Assembly: GCA_903917565.1 (NCBI GenBank)
Contig: CAIXBB010000038.1
Coordinates: 1-64,000 of the forward strand
DNA: 64,000 nt
Source of the DNA: an uncultured cyanobacterium
Lineage (GTDB): Bacteria; Cyanobacteriota; Cyanobacteriia; PCC-6307; Cyanobiaceae
Direction of reading: 5' to 3'
Numbering within the stretch: position 1 is the first letter of the stretch; every line of letters starts with the position of its first letter. A program made the position numbers and the translations under genes. The notes under the pieces are model-generated. The model saw nothing but the letters and a program-made list of their open reading frames with translations. It did no database searches and had not been told where the DNA came from. Positions 1-8,421 of this stretch are shown one piece after another.

Positions 1-140
1 AAGAACTGATCGCCAAGATCGAGCAGTTCGTGGCGGCCTACAACAAGACCAAGGTCCCGTTCAACTGGACCGCCACCGCGGATTCAATCCTGGAGAAGCT
101 CCAACGACTTTGCTCACAAATCTCCGGGACGTCACACTAG
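1..140 (+). mobile_element. 3' end of an IS630-type insertion sequence (partial)
   Basis: Only the right-hand end of the element lies in the window. It is recognised through the C-terminal transposase residues it encodes. The element seems to stop at or just after the transposase stop codon, because from base 142 another reading frame encodes an unrelated protein remnant. The stop codon TAG contains a TA dinucleotide, the usual IS630 target. The left end and the terminal inverted repeats lie outside the window, so the exact border is not fixed. Confidence 0.6.
3..140 (+). CDS. IS630 family transposase, C-terminal fragment
   Basis: This is the last 45 codons of a transposase whose beginning lies upstream of the window. 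The residues read ELIAKIEQFVAAYNKTK and then PFNWTATADSILEKLQR, ending in a CSQISGTSH-type tail. That matches the DDE-domain C-terminus of cyanobacterial IS630 transposases: a helix, an aromatic YN..PF.W motif, then a basic tail. It would catalyse cut-and-paste movement into TA sites. Whether the full gene is intact cannot be seen. The family is inferred from the tail alone. Confidence 0.7.
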   Translation, partial: ELIAKIEQFVAAYNKTKVPFNWTATADSILEKLQRLCSQISGTSH

Positions 141-141
141 C

Positions 142-522
142 TTTGAACTTAAGTACACAGCAGAAGCAACTGGAGGCAACTTCTTCACAGCTGTCGATCT
201 TGACTCCACTGTTGGCGCTTTTAATCCGCCTGCTGAGAATCTTACAACCACTTGGGATATAGGGAGCTTCGGTGGCACAAACCTAGCAACGCTTATCAGT
301 ATCAATGGTTCAGCGTCCGAAGCACCAGTTTTCGGTCAACCCACAAAATTGTATGTTACCAATAAATACACCTCCAACGACGGAACCATTTTCTCATTTG
401 AAAACAGTTACAAGCAAGGAACTGCTGTCCCGGGCCCCCTGCCAGTCCTTGGCGCGGGTGTGGCCTTCGGTTTCAGCCGCAAGGTGCGGCGCCGCATCAA
501 GGGGGCTCGCGTCCAGGCCTGA
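142..522 (+). pseudogene. 5'-truncated gene for a PEP-CTERM-like surface protein
   Basis: The frame is open from the IS630 end to the TGA at 520-522 and has no usable start codon near its 5' end, so the N-terminus is missing. The remnant has about 126 residues. It is rich in Thr, Ser, Gly and Asn, as secreted proteins are, and ends with VPGPLPVLGAGVAFGFSR followed by a basic cluster. That tail has the plan of cyanobacterial PEP-CTERM sorting signals: a VPGPLP box, a short hydrophobic stretch and Arg/Lys residues. An exosortase would normally cleave it. Base composition is visibly more AT-rich than downstream genes until the tail. It was probably cut by the IS insertion; an assembly or rearrangement border is the alternative. 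Confidence 0.7.
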
Positions 523-545
523 GTTGCCTGACTGACATCATCCTC

Positions 546-573
546 AGGCCCCGCCTCCCGGCAGGGCCTTTTT
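546..573 (+). terminator. Rho-independent terminator after the PEP-CTERM-like remnant
   Basis: AGGCCC at 546-551 pairs with GGGCCT at 564-569 around a 12-base loop, and a run of T follows. It lies 24 bases after the stop codon, as expected for an intrinsic terminator. Confidence 0.7.
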
Positions 574-662
574 CATGGCACCCGGCCCGGCAGCCGCAAC
601 AGCCCGATCAGCAACGATCAGCAACGATCAGCCAGCCTCCCCACCTTCCCCTCGGATCCGCC

Positions 663-1466
663 ATGGCTTCTTCCCCAACGCGCTTCGAACCCAGTTCCGA
701 CGCTTCCAGGCAGATCGCTTCCCAGCTCGGGATCGTGGCCGTCTGCCTGCTGGGCCTTTACGTGGTGTTGGTGCTGGCCGCCATCCTGCCCCCGGCCCTC
801 CTGGATCCAGCCTGGCAGCTGAGGTTCACCAGCGCACTGATCAACAACGGTTTCATCGCCCTGCTCGGCCTGGCACTGGTCCACCTGGCCGCCTATCTCA
901 ACCCCGCCAATCCCCATCTGGGTCGTCGCCGCGATGACTTGGCCTCCTTCGCCCTGATCGCGGTGCTGGGCTTTCTCCTGCTCATTCCCCTGCAGGGTTA
1001 TGCGGTATGGCGCGGCATCAGCGCCGCGAACAACCAGCAGAACAGTCGGCTCCAAGGGGTGACCGGCAGGATCTCGGCGCTGCGTGAGGCGATCGACAAA
1101 TCCTCCAGCACCCCGGAGCTGCAACGTCGTCTGCAGGCCCTCAAGGTTCCGCCCCTGAGTGCCACCGACCTCGCCCAGCCCCTGCCGCTGTTGCGTAAAG
1201 CCATGCTCGCCTCTCTGGAGCAGACGGAAATCCGCGCCAGGGATCAACTCAAGGGCCTCCAGCCGACGCAGTTATGGCTGGTGGTCCAGGGCAGCATCCG
1301 TGCGGTTCTCTCCGCTCTGGTGCTCGTTGTTGGCTTCGCTGCCTTCACCCGGCGCCCTCGCCAGGAACTGACGCTCCTGCAGCAGTGGCAGGACAGGTTC
1401 CAGAGCCGCAGAAGGGCCTCTGCCCACTCCCCCTGGCGACGCAGGAACAGAAAACCAGCAGGATAA
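663..1466 (+). CDS. HpsJ-like membrane protein (paralog 1)
   Basis: The 267-residue protein has three predicted membrane segments in its first half (about residues 22-46, 60-80 and 95-115), a soluble helical region (about 120-205) and a fourth membrane segment near 215-235 with a very basic C-terminal tail. The motif PAWQLRFT and the segment ending in PLQGYAVWR are shared with the protein at 11239-12021, so the two are paralogs. They resemble the HpsJ-like family of cyanobacteria, named after a hormogonium polysaccharide locus. The biochemical function is unknown. The start ATG at 663 follows the terminator at 546-573, so the gene likely has its own promoter. It sits beside a PEP-CTERM-like gene, as paralog 2 does. 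Confidence 0.75.
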   Translation: MASSPTRFEPSSDASRQIASQLGIVAVCLLGLYVVLVLAAILPPALLDPAWQLRFTSALINNGFIALLGLALVHLAAYLNPANPHLGRRRDDLASFALIAVLGFLLLIPLQGYAVWRGISAANNQQNSRLQGVTGRISALREAIDKSSSTPELQRRLQALKVPPLSATDLAQPLPLLRKAMLASLEQTEIRARDQLKGLQPTQLWLVVQGSIRAVLSALVLVVGFAAFTRRPRQELTLLQQWQDRFQSRRRASAHSPWRRRNRKPAG

Positions 1467-1541
1467 TCAGGACGACTATCCACGCAGCCTCATCAGCGAG
1501 GAGGCGGAAGCAGAACCGCCGTCCGAGCCGAAATGAGCTTT

Positions 1542-1566
1542 CTCGCCCCGTGAACTCAGGGGCGAG
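1542..1566. terminator. Hairpin between convergent genes
   Basis: CTCGCCCC at 1542-1549 and GGGGCGAG at 1559-1566 form a perfect 8-bp stem with a 9-base loop. It lies between the ends of the HpsJ-like gene (+) and petG (-), so it could stop transcription from both sides. Neither side has a long T run, so the terminator call is moderate. Confidence 0.45.
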
Positions 1567-1602
1567 CACTTGAGATAGTTAGGCTGAAACCGAGGTGAAC
1601 CC

Positions 1603-1716
1603 TCAGCCCCCGAGGGCACTGCCCCGGCGGTACTGATTCCAGGCCGCCACGAAAAGCCCCACGATGGTGATGGGGATCAGTCCAAGCACGATGCCGCAGA
1701 GGAGGGGTTCGATCAT
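1603..1716 (-). CDS. petG: Cytochrome b6f complex subunit V (PetG)
   Basis: This 37-residue protein begins [17 protein letters not shown] and ends in [11 protein letters not shown]. Sequence and length are those of PetG, a single-span subunit at the edge of the thylakoid cytochrome b6f complex that is needed for its assembly or stability. One hydrophobic helix covers about residues 5-25, followed by a short charged end. It starts with ATG at 1716 and is divergent from the cytochrome c gene at 1792, with 75 bases between them that must hold both promoters. Confidence 0.95.
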   Translation of the reverse strand: MIEPLLCGIVLGLIPITIVGLFVAAWNQYRRGSALGG

Positions 1717-1791
1717 GGAGAGGCGGAGCCTTCAGGCGATGCACAATTCTTCCACGACCCCCACCGGCAACGCGAGACCCACCGCACCACT

Positions 1792-2217
1792 GTGATCAGT
1801 CCGTCCCCCACCCCCCCTGCTTCGGTGACGCCCCCCACCGTCACCCAGGCCAACCAACCGCCCGCCCAGCGCCACAGCCTCGTCGCGGCCCTGGCGACCC
1901 TGGCGGCGGTGGCCTGCATCCTGCTGGTGGTGGTGGTGTTGCCGGCGGCCCACAGCGATCCCTATACCCGCCAGACCCTCCATCTCACCGGTTCGGCCAC
2001 GGACGGGGGCAGGCTGTTCAGGCTCAACTGCGCCGGCTGCCATGGCCAGGCGGCCCAGGGGCTGGTGGGCCCGGACCTGCACGGGGTCGACCGACGCAAG
2101 AACGATCGCCAGCTGATCCAGCAGGTGGTCAGCGGGCGCACCCCACCGATGCCGAGCTTCCAGCCGGAACCCCAGGCCATGGCCGATCTGCTGGCCTTCC
2201 TGCACTCCTTGCCTTGA
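1792..2217 (+). CDS. cytM: Membrane-anchored c-type cytochrome, probably cytochrome cM
   Basis: The 141-residue protein starts with GTG. It has a Pro/Thr-rich N-terminus, one membrane anchor (about residues 30-52) and a small class I cytochrome c domain. Heme attachment is CAGCH (Cys80, Cys83, His84), and the likely sixth ligand is Met120 in TPPMPSF. Size, anchor and motifs match cyanobacterial CytM, an electron-transfer protein linked to photosynthesis/respiration balance. Adjacency to petG suits this. The stop overlaps the TTG start of the next gene, so it likely leads a long operon. The CytM subtype is assigned from memory of the family; the cytochrome c call is secure. Confidence 0.8.
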   Translation: MISPSPTPPASVTPPTVTQANQPPAQRHSLVAALATLAAVACILLVVVVLPAAHSDPYTRQTLHLTGSATDGGRLFRLNCAGCHGQAAQGLVGPDLHGVDRRKNDRQLIQQVVSGRTPPMPSFQPEPQAMADLLAFLHSLP

Positions 2218-2948
2218 GCCCCAAGCTGGTCCTGGTCGAACCGGCCGGCCCCCTCAACGTGGGCAGCGTGGCCCGGCTCTGCCGCACCTACGGCATCGAG
2301 GATCTGCGGCTGGTCGCCCCCCGTTGTGACCCTCTCGGCGAGGAGGCCCGGCTGATGGCCGTCAAAGGGCTGCCCCTGCTGCTGCAGGCCAGGGTGTTCC
2401 CCACCCTGGCCGCCGCCCTCACCGATTGCGTCCGGGTGGTGGCCACCAGCGGCCGGCCGGAAGGGGAGCCCCTGCCGCTGCAGGCCCCCGACGACGCCCT
2501 GGCCTGGTTGCTGGCCGGCGAACCAACCCAGCCGGCGGCGCTGGTGTTCGGCCGGGAGGACCGGGGCCTCAGCAACGACGAGCTGCTGCAGGCCGGCCGG
2601 CTCCTGCAGATTCCGACCCCCACGCCCCACGGCTCCCTCAACCTGTCCCATGCGGTGGCCGTGGTGCTGCACGACCTGCATCGCCTCGCCCACCACGCCA
2701 CCCCCCGGGAGCAGGCTCCGGCCCCCTGCTCCCGGGGGGTGCTCGAAGCCATGCTCAGCGACGCCCAGGAACTGCTGCTGGAGGTCGGATTCCTGCTGCC
2801 CCACACCGCCCACGCCCGCATGGCCAAGCTGCGGGCCCTGCTGCAGCGCGCTCAGGTGAGTGCCCCGGAGGTGGCCCTGCTGCGGGGCCTGGTGTGCCAG
2901 TTGCGCTGGGCGAGCCGTCGCCCTTTCCCTTCCTCCCAGGACCACTAG
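2214..2948 (+). CDS. trmJ: RNA 2'-O-methyltransferase, TrmH/SpoU superfamily (TrmJ-like)
   Basis: The 244-residue protein starts with TTG inside the stop codon of cytM. It shows the three SPOUT signatures: an N-terminal block with LNVGSVARLCRTYG (motif 1), ALVFGREDRGLSNDEL in the middle (motif 2) and GSLNLSHAVAVVLHDL (motif 3), which together form the knotted S-adenosylmethionine site. An N-terminal SPOUT domain plus a C-terminal helical extension matches TrmJ, which methylates the ribose at position 32 of several tRNAs. Substrate specificity cannot be read from the sequence, so another TrmH-family target is possible. Confidence 0.8.
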   Translation: MSPKLVLVEPAGPLNVGSVARLCRTYGIEDLRLVAPRCDPLGEEARLMAVKGLPLLLQARVFPTLAAALTDCVRVVATSGRPEGEPLPLQAPDDALAWLLAGEPTQPAALVFGREDRGLSNDELLQAGRLLQIPTPTPHGSLNLSHAVAVVLHDLHRLAHHATPREQAPAPCSRGVLEAMLSDAQELLLEVGFLLPHTAHARMAKLRALLQRAQVSAPEVALLRGLVCQLRWASRRPFPSSQDH

Positions 2949-2981
2949 CGTCGAGCCGTTGACCAAGAGAGTTCTGCTTCC

Positions 2982-4046
2982 GTGAATGCTGGCCGTCCAT
3001 CCCGTCCCCGCGGCAACCCCTGGCTTCGCCCGGTGGGGCTTGTGCTGCGGCTGATCGTGCTGGGCGCGGGGCTGGGCGTGATCGTGGGCACCTCCCTGAA
3101 GCTGCTGGCGCCACGGCTCGTGCAGGGGGCGATCGGCACACCCACGCCCGAAACCCCGGTGGTGAAGAAATCCGGCACCGGGGCGATGGCCCTGGGGCGT
3201 TTCGAGCCGCGCCGGGAGCTCGTCGGCCTCAGCCAGCAGTGGACCCGGCTGGCGGCCGCCCAGAAAGGACTGACCGCCAGCGGCTTCCTGCTGGTGCTCG
3301 ACGACGGCCGTTTCGCCCAGATGCAGCCGGATCTGCCCCTGCCGGCGGCCAGTTCCATCAAGGTGCCGATCCTGCTGGCCAGCCTGGAGGATCTCGATGG
3401 CGGCAAGCTGCGCTGGAACGAACCGATGCCCCTCACCAAGGAGGTGGTGGGCGGTGGGGCCGGCTGGATGGCCAACAAACCGCTGGGCACCCGCTTCCCC
3501 TTCTTTGAAGCCGCCACCGAGATGATCCGGGTGAGCGACAACACCGCCACCAACCTGCTGATCCGCCGCCTCGGCGGCAAGACCACCCTGAACACCCGGT
3601 TCCGCAGCCTCGGCCTACCGGCCACGGTGGTGAACAACTGGCTGCCGGACCTCGATGGCACCAACACCACCAGCTCCCGCGACCTGGCCCGCTCCATCGC
3701 CCTGGTGGACACCGGCGACAAGCTCACCCCCCGGGCCCGTGACCTGTTCCGGGAGATCATGGCCACCTCGCACACCAACACCCTGATTCCCCTCGGCCTG
3801 CTGATGGGGCTCGGCAAGGATGCTCCCGATCCCGACAGCGAGCTGCTGCCGGAGGGCATCACCGTCTACAACAAGACCGGCGACATCGGCATCGCCTACG
3901 CCGACGCCGCCCTGATCCAGCTGCCCGATGGCCAGCGGGCCGTGGCGGCCTTCATGGTGAAGGGTCCCTTCAACGATCCCCGCTCCGCCGAATTGATCCG
4001 GGCGATGGCTGGCACTGTTGCCAAAACCCTCGTCAAAGCCCAGTGA
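2982..4046 (+). CDS. Class A beta-lactamase-like serine hydrolase, membrane-anchored
   Basis: The 354-residue protein starts with GTG and has one N-terminal membrane segment (about residues 18-42). The rest carries the penicillin-interacting serine hydrolase motifs: SSIK with nucleophile Ser124 and Lys127, SDN at 185-187 and KTG at 298-300. These are the class A beta-lactamase / PBP-like motifs. In cyanobacteria such proteins are usually of unknown role and may act on peptidoglycan rather than on antibiotics. The typical Glu of the class A omega loop is not obvious, so true beta-lactamase activity should not be assumed. The last four bases overlap the next gene. Confidence 0.75.
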   Translation: MNAGRPSRPRGNPWLRPVGLVLRLIVLGAGLGVIVGTSLKLLAPRLVQGAIGTPTPETPVVKKSGTGAMALGRFEPRRELVGLSQQWTRLAAAQKGLTASGFLLVLDDGRFAQMQPDLPLPAASSIKVPILLASLEDLDGGKLRWNEPMPLTKEVVGGGAGWMANKPLGTRFPFFEAATEMIRVSDNTATNLLIRRLGGKTTLNTRFRSLGLPATVVNNWLPDLDGTNTTSSRDLARSIALVDTGDKLTPRARDLFREIMATSHTNTLIPLGLLMGLGKDAPDPDSELLPEGITVYNKTGDIGIAYADAALIQLPDGQRAVAAFMVKGPFNDPRSAELIRAMAGTVAKTLVKAQ

Positions 4047-5500
4047 GAGCCGTCATTCCTGCCCTCTTGCTGCCATGGCTGACCTCCCTGGGCGGCCCCC
4101 TTCACGCCCAGCCCCAACCCTCCCCAGCTCCGAAGCCTTCGCTGCTCCGTCCGGGCACGGTGGCTCCCCTGCCCGGTCGGCTGGACGCCGTGCCGATGCT
4201 GAACGACAACAACCCGGAGGTGATCAAGGCCCCCGGAATCCTGCTCTCCACCTTCGATGGCCAGCGGGGCTACGCCGGCCGACCCCTGGGTGACCCCTCG
4301 GCGCACCTCAACACGGCGCTCAGCGGCCCCTTCGAGTTGTTCAGTCACCACATCTACGCCGGGACACCGGAAAGCCTCGACTCCACCCTCTGGCTGGCGG
4401 TGGTGGCCGCCCCCCGGGGCAACGCACCGGTGAAGCTGCGCACGGTGGCGGGCTCCACCGCCCTGTCCCAGTCGGTGGACGCCGACCAGCCCTCGGCCCC
4501 CTTCCTGCCCCTGCCGGCCCTGATGGAGCAAAGCAGCACGCCGATCTGGGCCGGCCCCGGCAGCCGGGTGGCCACCGAACTGCTGGCGCGGCAGCGCAGT
4601 CCCCTGGTGCCGGAAGGCTGGACCCTGCCGCCGGGGCAGCTGAGCACGCTCCTGGTCCTGCCGCTGCCGGTGCGTGGCCTCGATCCATTGCTCAACGGCC
4701 GCAACCTGCAGTTGCGCCTCAACAGCGACGGGCCGGTGGACGTCGCCACCCTGGCGGCGTTCGGCCCCGTCGACCGGCCACCGGAGGCCGGCGCCTGGCA
4801 GCGCCTGCTGCAGGGTGGCCTGAGCCCGAAGGAGCACGGCCCCAGCCCCAGGGGGGCCAGCGGCCCGATGGTCTATTCCCGGGTCAGCGGGGTTCAGGTG
4901 GGCAGCGCCTGGCAGGGACGGATCACCGATCCAGGCAGGTCGACGCTTTCGGTGAGCCGGGCGCCGATCTCCTGGCCGATCAGTTCCCTGGAGCGGGGCA
5001 CCCTGGGCACCGGCCAGGTGCAGACGGCCCCCCTGCGCTCCTTCTATCCAGGCACCGCCTGGGCTGCCCACGGCAACTACGGCGTCGCCTACGACCTAAG
5101 CCTGCCGCTGCGCAACGACACAGGCACACCGGTGCGGCTCGCCCTGGCCCTGGACTCCCCGCTCAAGACCGACCAACCCCTGGGAGGGCTGCGCTTCAAC
5201 AGCACCACGGCGCGGGCGGTGATGTTCCGGGGCACCGTGGAGGTCAGTGGCCTCGACACCGAGACGGGCGGCCCCGGCGGACGGCGCCGTTTCCACCTCG
5301 TGCTGCGGGCCGGTCAGGAGGGGCCCACCCTGGGCACCGTGAGCCTGCGTCCCGGCCAGGAGCGACAGCTGCGGGTGCGGTTGATCTATCCGGCCGACGC
5401 CACGCCACCCCAGGTGCTGTCGCTGATACCCGTGGCCCCTGGGGGGGGCCCAGGGGCGGCTGTGAAACAATCCGGGAATTCGCCCGCAACCAGTCCGTGA
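4043..5500 (+). CDS. DUF3370 family exported protein
   Basis: The 485-residue protein starts at the GTG that overlaps the previous stop (GTGA). It begins with a signal peptide (about residues 1-22, ending LHAQ) and a Pro-rich linker. The body has no membrane span and contains blocks typical of the cyanobacterial DUF3370 family, such as LNDNNPEVIKAPGILLST and AHLNTALSGPFELFSHHIY. Function is unknown; an envelope or periplasmic role is inferred from the signal peptide. It is sandwiched with 4-bp overlaps between the serine hydrolase and chlI, so all three should be co-transcribed. Confidence 0.7.
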   Translation: MRAVIPALLLPWLTSLGGPLHAQPQPSPAPKPSLLRPGTVAPLPGRLDAVPMLNDNNPEVIKAPGILLSTFDGQRGYAGRPLGDPSAHLNTALSGPFELFSHHIYAGTPESLDSTLWLAVVAAPRGNAPVKLRTVAGSTALSQSVDADQPSAPFLPLPALMEQSSTPIWAGPGSRVATELLARQRSPLVPEGWTLPPGQLSTLLVLPLPVRGLDPLLNGRNLQLRLNSDGPVDVATLAAFGPVDRPPEAGAWQRLLQGGLSPKEHGPSPRGASGPMVYSRVSGVQVGSAWQGRITDPGRSTLSVSRAPISWPISSLERGTLGTGQVQTAPLRSFYPGTAWAAHGNYGVAYDLSLPLRNDTGTPVRLALALDSPLKTDQPLGGLRFNSTTARAVMFRGTVEVSGLDTETGGPGGRRRFHLVLRAGQEGPTLGTVSLRPGQERQLRVRLIYPADATPPQVLSLIPVAPGGGPGAAVKQSGNSPATSP

Positions 5501-6582
5501 CGCCAACCAGGAAGCGCAGGGTCTTCCCCTTCACCGCCATCGTGGGGCAGGAGGAGATGAAGCTGGCGCTGCTGCTCAACGTGATCGACCCCCGGATCGG
5601 CGGGGTGATGATCATGGGGGACCGGGGCACGGGCAAATCCACCACCATCCGGGCCTTGGCCGACCTGCTGCCGGCGATCGATGTGGTGGCAGGGGATCCC
5701 TACAACAGCTCACCGAGCGACCCTGATCTGCAGAGCAGTGAGGTGCGTCAGAGGGCTGAACGGGGAGAGTCGCTGCCCGTGGAGGCCCGCCAGGTGCCGA
5801 TGGTCGACCTGCCGCTGGGGGCCACCGAAGACCGGCTCTGCGGCACGATCGACATCGAGAAGGCCCTCAGCGAGGGCGTGCGTGCCTTCGAGCCGGGGCT
5901 GCTGGCCAAGGCCAACCGGGGCCTGCTCTACGTGGATGAGGTGAACCTGCTCGACGACCATCTGGTCGACGTGCTGCTGGATTCGGCCGCTTCGGGGTGG
6001 AACACGGTGGAGCGGGAGGGGGTGTCGGTGCGGCACCCGGCGCGCTTCGTGCTGATCGGCTCCGGCAACCCGGAAGAGGGGGAGCTGCGCCCCCAGCTGC
6101 TCGATCGCTTCGGGATGAGCGTGGAGGTGCGCACCGTGCGCGACCCCGAACTGCGGGTGCAGGTGGTGGATCAGCGCACCGGCTTCGATGCCGACCCCGA
6201 CAGCTTCAGCGACCGACTGCAGAGCACCCAGGAGGCCCTGCAGGCACGGGTGGTGGAAGCCCAGGAGAGGCTGCCCCAGGTGCAGATCGACGACGAGCTG
6301 CGGATCCGCATCTCGGCAGTCTGCGGCGAACTCGACGTGGACGGCCTGCGGGGCGACATCGTCACCAACCGAGCCGCCCGCGCCCTGGCGGCCTTCGAGG
6401 GCCATCTCGAGGTGAGCGACGACGACGTGGCCCGGGTGGTGGCCTGCTGCCTGCGCCACCGGCTGCGCAAGGATCCCCTCGAGCAGATCGACTCCGGCGA
6501 TCGGGTGGTCAAGATGTTCTGCAAGGTGTTCGACCACGCCGGAGGCGACCCCGCCGCCTTCCAGCTGGCCCTGGCGGGGTGA
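5497..6582 (+). CDS. chlI: Magnesium chelatase subunit ChlI
   Basis: ChlI is the AAA+ ATPase subunit that, with ChlD and ChlH, inserts Mg2+ into protoporphyrin IX, the first committed step of chlorophyll synthesis. The 361-residue length is standard. Visible features are the Walker A motif GDRGTGKST at residues 41-49, the ChlI insert around [12 protein letters not shown], Walker [11 protein letters not shown] and the sensor region [19 protein letters not shown]. The GTG start overlaps the stop of the DUF3370 gene. ruvC follows after 10 bases. Confidence 0.97.
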   Translation: MTPTRKRRVFPFTAIVGQEEMKLALLLNVIDPRIGGVMIMGDRGTGKSTTIRALADLLPAIDVVAGDPYNSSPSDPDLQSSEVRQRAERGESLPVEARQVPMVDLPLGATEDRLCGTIDIEKALSEGVRAFEPGLLAKANRGLLYVDEVNLLDDHLVDVLLDSAASGWNTVEREGVSVRHPARFVLIGSGNPEEGELRPQLLDRFGMSVEVRTVRDPELRVQVVDQRTGFDADPDSFSDRLQSTQEALQARVVEAQERLPQVQIDDELRIRISAVCGELDVDGLRGDIVTNRAARALAAFEGHLEVSDDDVARVVACCLRHRLRKDPLEQIDSGDRVVKMFCKVFDHAGGDPAAFQLALAG

Positions 6583-6592
6583 GGAGCGCAGG

Positions 6593-7075
6593 GTGAGGAT
6601 CCTTGGCATCGATCCCGGCCTCGCCCGTGTCGGATACGGGGTGATCGATGTGGAGGGTCGTTCCGCCTCAGATGGCGGCCACCAGCGCCTGCTCGATTGC
6701 GGCATGATCCGCACCGAACCTGGCCGCAGCGACGGGGACCGCATGGTGGAGATCGCCCGCGATCTGCGGGTGATCGTGCGCCGCTGGCGGCCCCAGCTGG
6801 CGGCGGTGGAGAAGTTCTTCTTCTACCGCTCCAGCACCACGATCGCGGTGGTTCAGGCCCGGGGGGTGGTGATGATGACCCTGGCCCGCTTCGCCATCCC
6901 GGTGGTGGAGTACCCGCCGATGCAGATCAAGCTGGCCCTGGCCGGCTCGGGCCACGCCGAGAAGGACGAGGTGCTGGCGGCGGTGATGCGGGAGCTGGAT
7001 CTGCTGACCCCCCCGCGCCCCGACGACGCCGCCGACGCCCTGGCGGTGGCGTTGACGGGCTGGTTCCAGCGGTGA
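6593..7075 (+). CDS. ruvC: Holliday junction resolvase RuvC
   Basis: RuvC cuts four-way DNA junctions during recombinational repair, acting with RuvAB. The 160-residue protein has the RNase H-like fold signatures: first catalytic Asp in [12 protein letters not shown] at the N-terminus, the Glu in [11 protein letters not shown], and the C-terminal acidic pair in [14 protein letters not shown]. It starts with GTG, lies 10 bases after chlI, and its stop overlaps the GTG of the next gene. Confidence 0.95.
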   Translation: MRILGIDPGLARVGYGVIDVEGRSASDGGHQRLLDCGMIRTEPGRSDGDRMVEIARDLRVIVRRWRPQLAAVEKFFFYRSSTTIAVVQARGVVMMTLARFAIPVVEYPPMQIKLALAGSGHAEKDEVLAAVMRELDLLTPPRPDDAADALAVALTGWFQR

Positions 7076-7677
7076 GGACGCCTCCCGCAGGTGGCCCCTC
7101 TGGCCCGTCCAAGGAGGAGCTGCGCCGCCTGTTCCGCCGACGGCGGCGGCAGAGCCTGCCGGAAGCAGCCCCCGGGATCCTGGCGACGGCCCAACGGCAC
7201 CTGGGCGACCTGCTGGAGGGGCGGGGGGGGGATCTCGGGCTCTACTGGCCCCTGGGCAGCGAGCCGGACCTGCGTCCCTTGGCCCAGGCCTGGACAGGCC
7301 GGCTGGCCCTGCCGGCAGTGACCGCCGATGGCCTGGTGTATCGGCCATGGGTTCCGGGCGATCCCCTGGCCGCCGATGCCTGCGGCATTCCCGCACCGCG
7401 CGGGCAGCACCGGTCGCCGGGCGCCATGGCCCTGCTGTTGGTGCCCGCCCTGGCGATGGCCCCCTGCGGCCTGAGGCTGGGCTCCGGCGGCGGCTGGTAC
7501 GACAGGCTGCGGGCCGATCCGCTCTGGGCAGCGGTGCCGGCGCTGGGGGTGCTCCCCGCCGCCTGCAGAGCGGCGGCCCTGCCCCGTGATTTCTGGGACA
7601 TCCCCTTCGACGGCTGGATCGATGAACGGGGCTGCCAGCTCACGCCGGCGGGGCGGTGGAAGATTGCAAGCTCGTAA
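7072..7677 (+). CDS. 5-formyltetrahydrofolate cyclo-ligase
   Basis: The enzyme converts 5-formyl-THF to 5,10-methenyl-THF with ATP and so salvages this folate form. The 201-residue protein starts at the GTG that overlaps the ruvC stop. Visible family features are the basic N-terminal helix [15 protein letters not shown], the [10 protein letters not shown] strand region and the C-terminal [10 protein letters not shown] loop, the family's GxGxGYYDR phosphate-binding signature with Trp for the first Tyr. Length is normal for the family. Confidence 0.88.
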   Translation: MRTPPAGGPSGPSKEELRRLFRRRRRQSLPEAAPGILATAQRHLGDLLEGRGGDLGLYWPLGSEPDLRPLAQAWTGRLALPAVTADGLVYRPWVPGDPLAADACGIPAPRGQHRSPGAMALLLVPALAMAPCGLRLGSGGGWYDRLRADPLWAAVPALGVLPAACRAAALPRDFWDIPFDGWIDERGCQLTPAGRWKIASS

Positions 7678-7737
7678 CGAACGCGGTTCTGTCGGGCGGA
7701 TCTCCCTTTCGTTTGCCAGGATCGGCGGAGTGCATCC

Positions 7738-7923
7738 GTGCCGTCCTTGGATTCGATCCTCTCGTCGCTCCAGAACCGTCCCATGACGGCCGCCGAGCGG
7801 GTGATGACCTCCGAATTTCAGACCCGTGGCGCCTCCAGCGACGCCCTCTCGATGATGGTCAGTTCCGTCGCCAGGATGGTGCAGGCGGGCAAGAGCAGCG
7901 ATAGTCGCTGGAAGTCCACCTGA
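7738..7923 (+). CDS. Small conserved-looking hypothetical protein (61 aa)
   Basis: The frame starts at GTG 7738 and ends in TGA at 7921-7923, seven bases before the next gene. The protein is Ser- and Met-rich, has no membrane segment, and contains a helical stretch (RPMTAAERVMTSEF through SMMVSSVARMVQ). It lies on the same strand, in line with its neighbours, and its codon use is like theirs. I do not recognise a domain; a later start at Met16 is possible. Confidence 0.5.
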   Translation: MPSLDSILSSLQNRPMTAAERVMTSEFQTRGASSDALSMMVSSVARMVQAGKSSDSRWKST

Positions 7924-7930
7924 ATCACGG

Positions 7931-8404
7931 ATGAAGCCCCTTCTGTTTTCCGGGCTGATCGGCCTCGCCACGTTTGTGCTGGCCCCAACTCAGGTCAGGG
8001 CCCACGGCATCCAGAGCAGCCTGGAGCGGCTCTCCAGCCTCACCGGCTCTCTGCGCCTGGAGAGTCAGTTTTCTAGCGGCCAGCCGGCCAGCGATGCCGC
8101 CGTCCGCATCGTTCCCCCCGACGGGGGAACGCCGATCGAACTGGGGCGCACCGACGCCGCCGGAAGCATCATCTTCACCCTGCCCCCCCAGGCCAACCGC
8201 CAGTGGGAGGTGCAGGTGGATGCAGGCCCCGGCCATCGCGATTACCTCGAACTGCCCGAGACCACGGCGACCCCATCGATGCCCGCACGGGTGAGCCGAT
8301 CCCATCCCTACCCTCGAATGGGGGGATGGGCTTTCCTGCCCCCCCTCAGTGCGCTCGCCGTGGCCGGACTGGCCGGGTTGCTGAGGCCGCGCCACCCGTC
8401 CTAG
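7931..8404 (+). CDS. Exported beta-sandwich-like protein with C-terminal membrane anchor
   Basis: The 157-residue protein has a signal peptide (about residues 1-24, ending VRAHG), a middle region that reads like a carboxypeptidase-regulatory or transthyretin-like sandwich (ASDAAVRIVPPDGGTPIEL, DAAGSIIFTLPP) and a hydrophobic stretch near the C-terminus (about 130-150) followed by basic residues. The plan recalls NikL/CopC-type accessory proteins of metal transport, but there is no transporter gene next to it, so no function is assigned. It sits 17 bases upstream of sufE. Confidence 0.6.
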   Translation: MKPLLFSGLIGLATFVLAPTQVRAHGIQSSLERLSSLTGSLRLESQFSSGQPASDAAVRIVPPDGGTPIELGRTDAAGSIIFTLPPQANRQWEVQVDAGPGHRDYLELPETTATPSMPARVSRSHPYPRMGGWAFLPPLSALAVAGLAGLLRPRHPS

Positions 8405-8421
8405 ATCTCTCCTTGTCGTCC

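Noticed and set aside
1962-2966. 334-codon minus-strand frame opposite cytM and trmJ
   Set aside because: Shadow of two clearly recognised genes; Gln/Gly/His-rich antisense composition.
2982-4046. Calling the serine hydrolase an antibiotic-resistance beta-lactamase
   Set aside because: SxxK, SDN and KTG are present, but the usual omega-loop Glu is not evident and such genes are common in cyanobacteria without resistance; only the fold is claimed.
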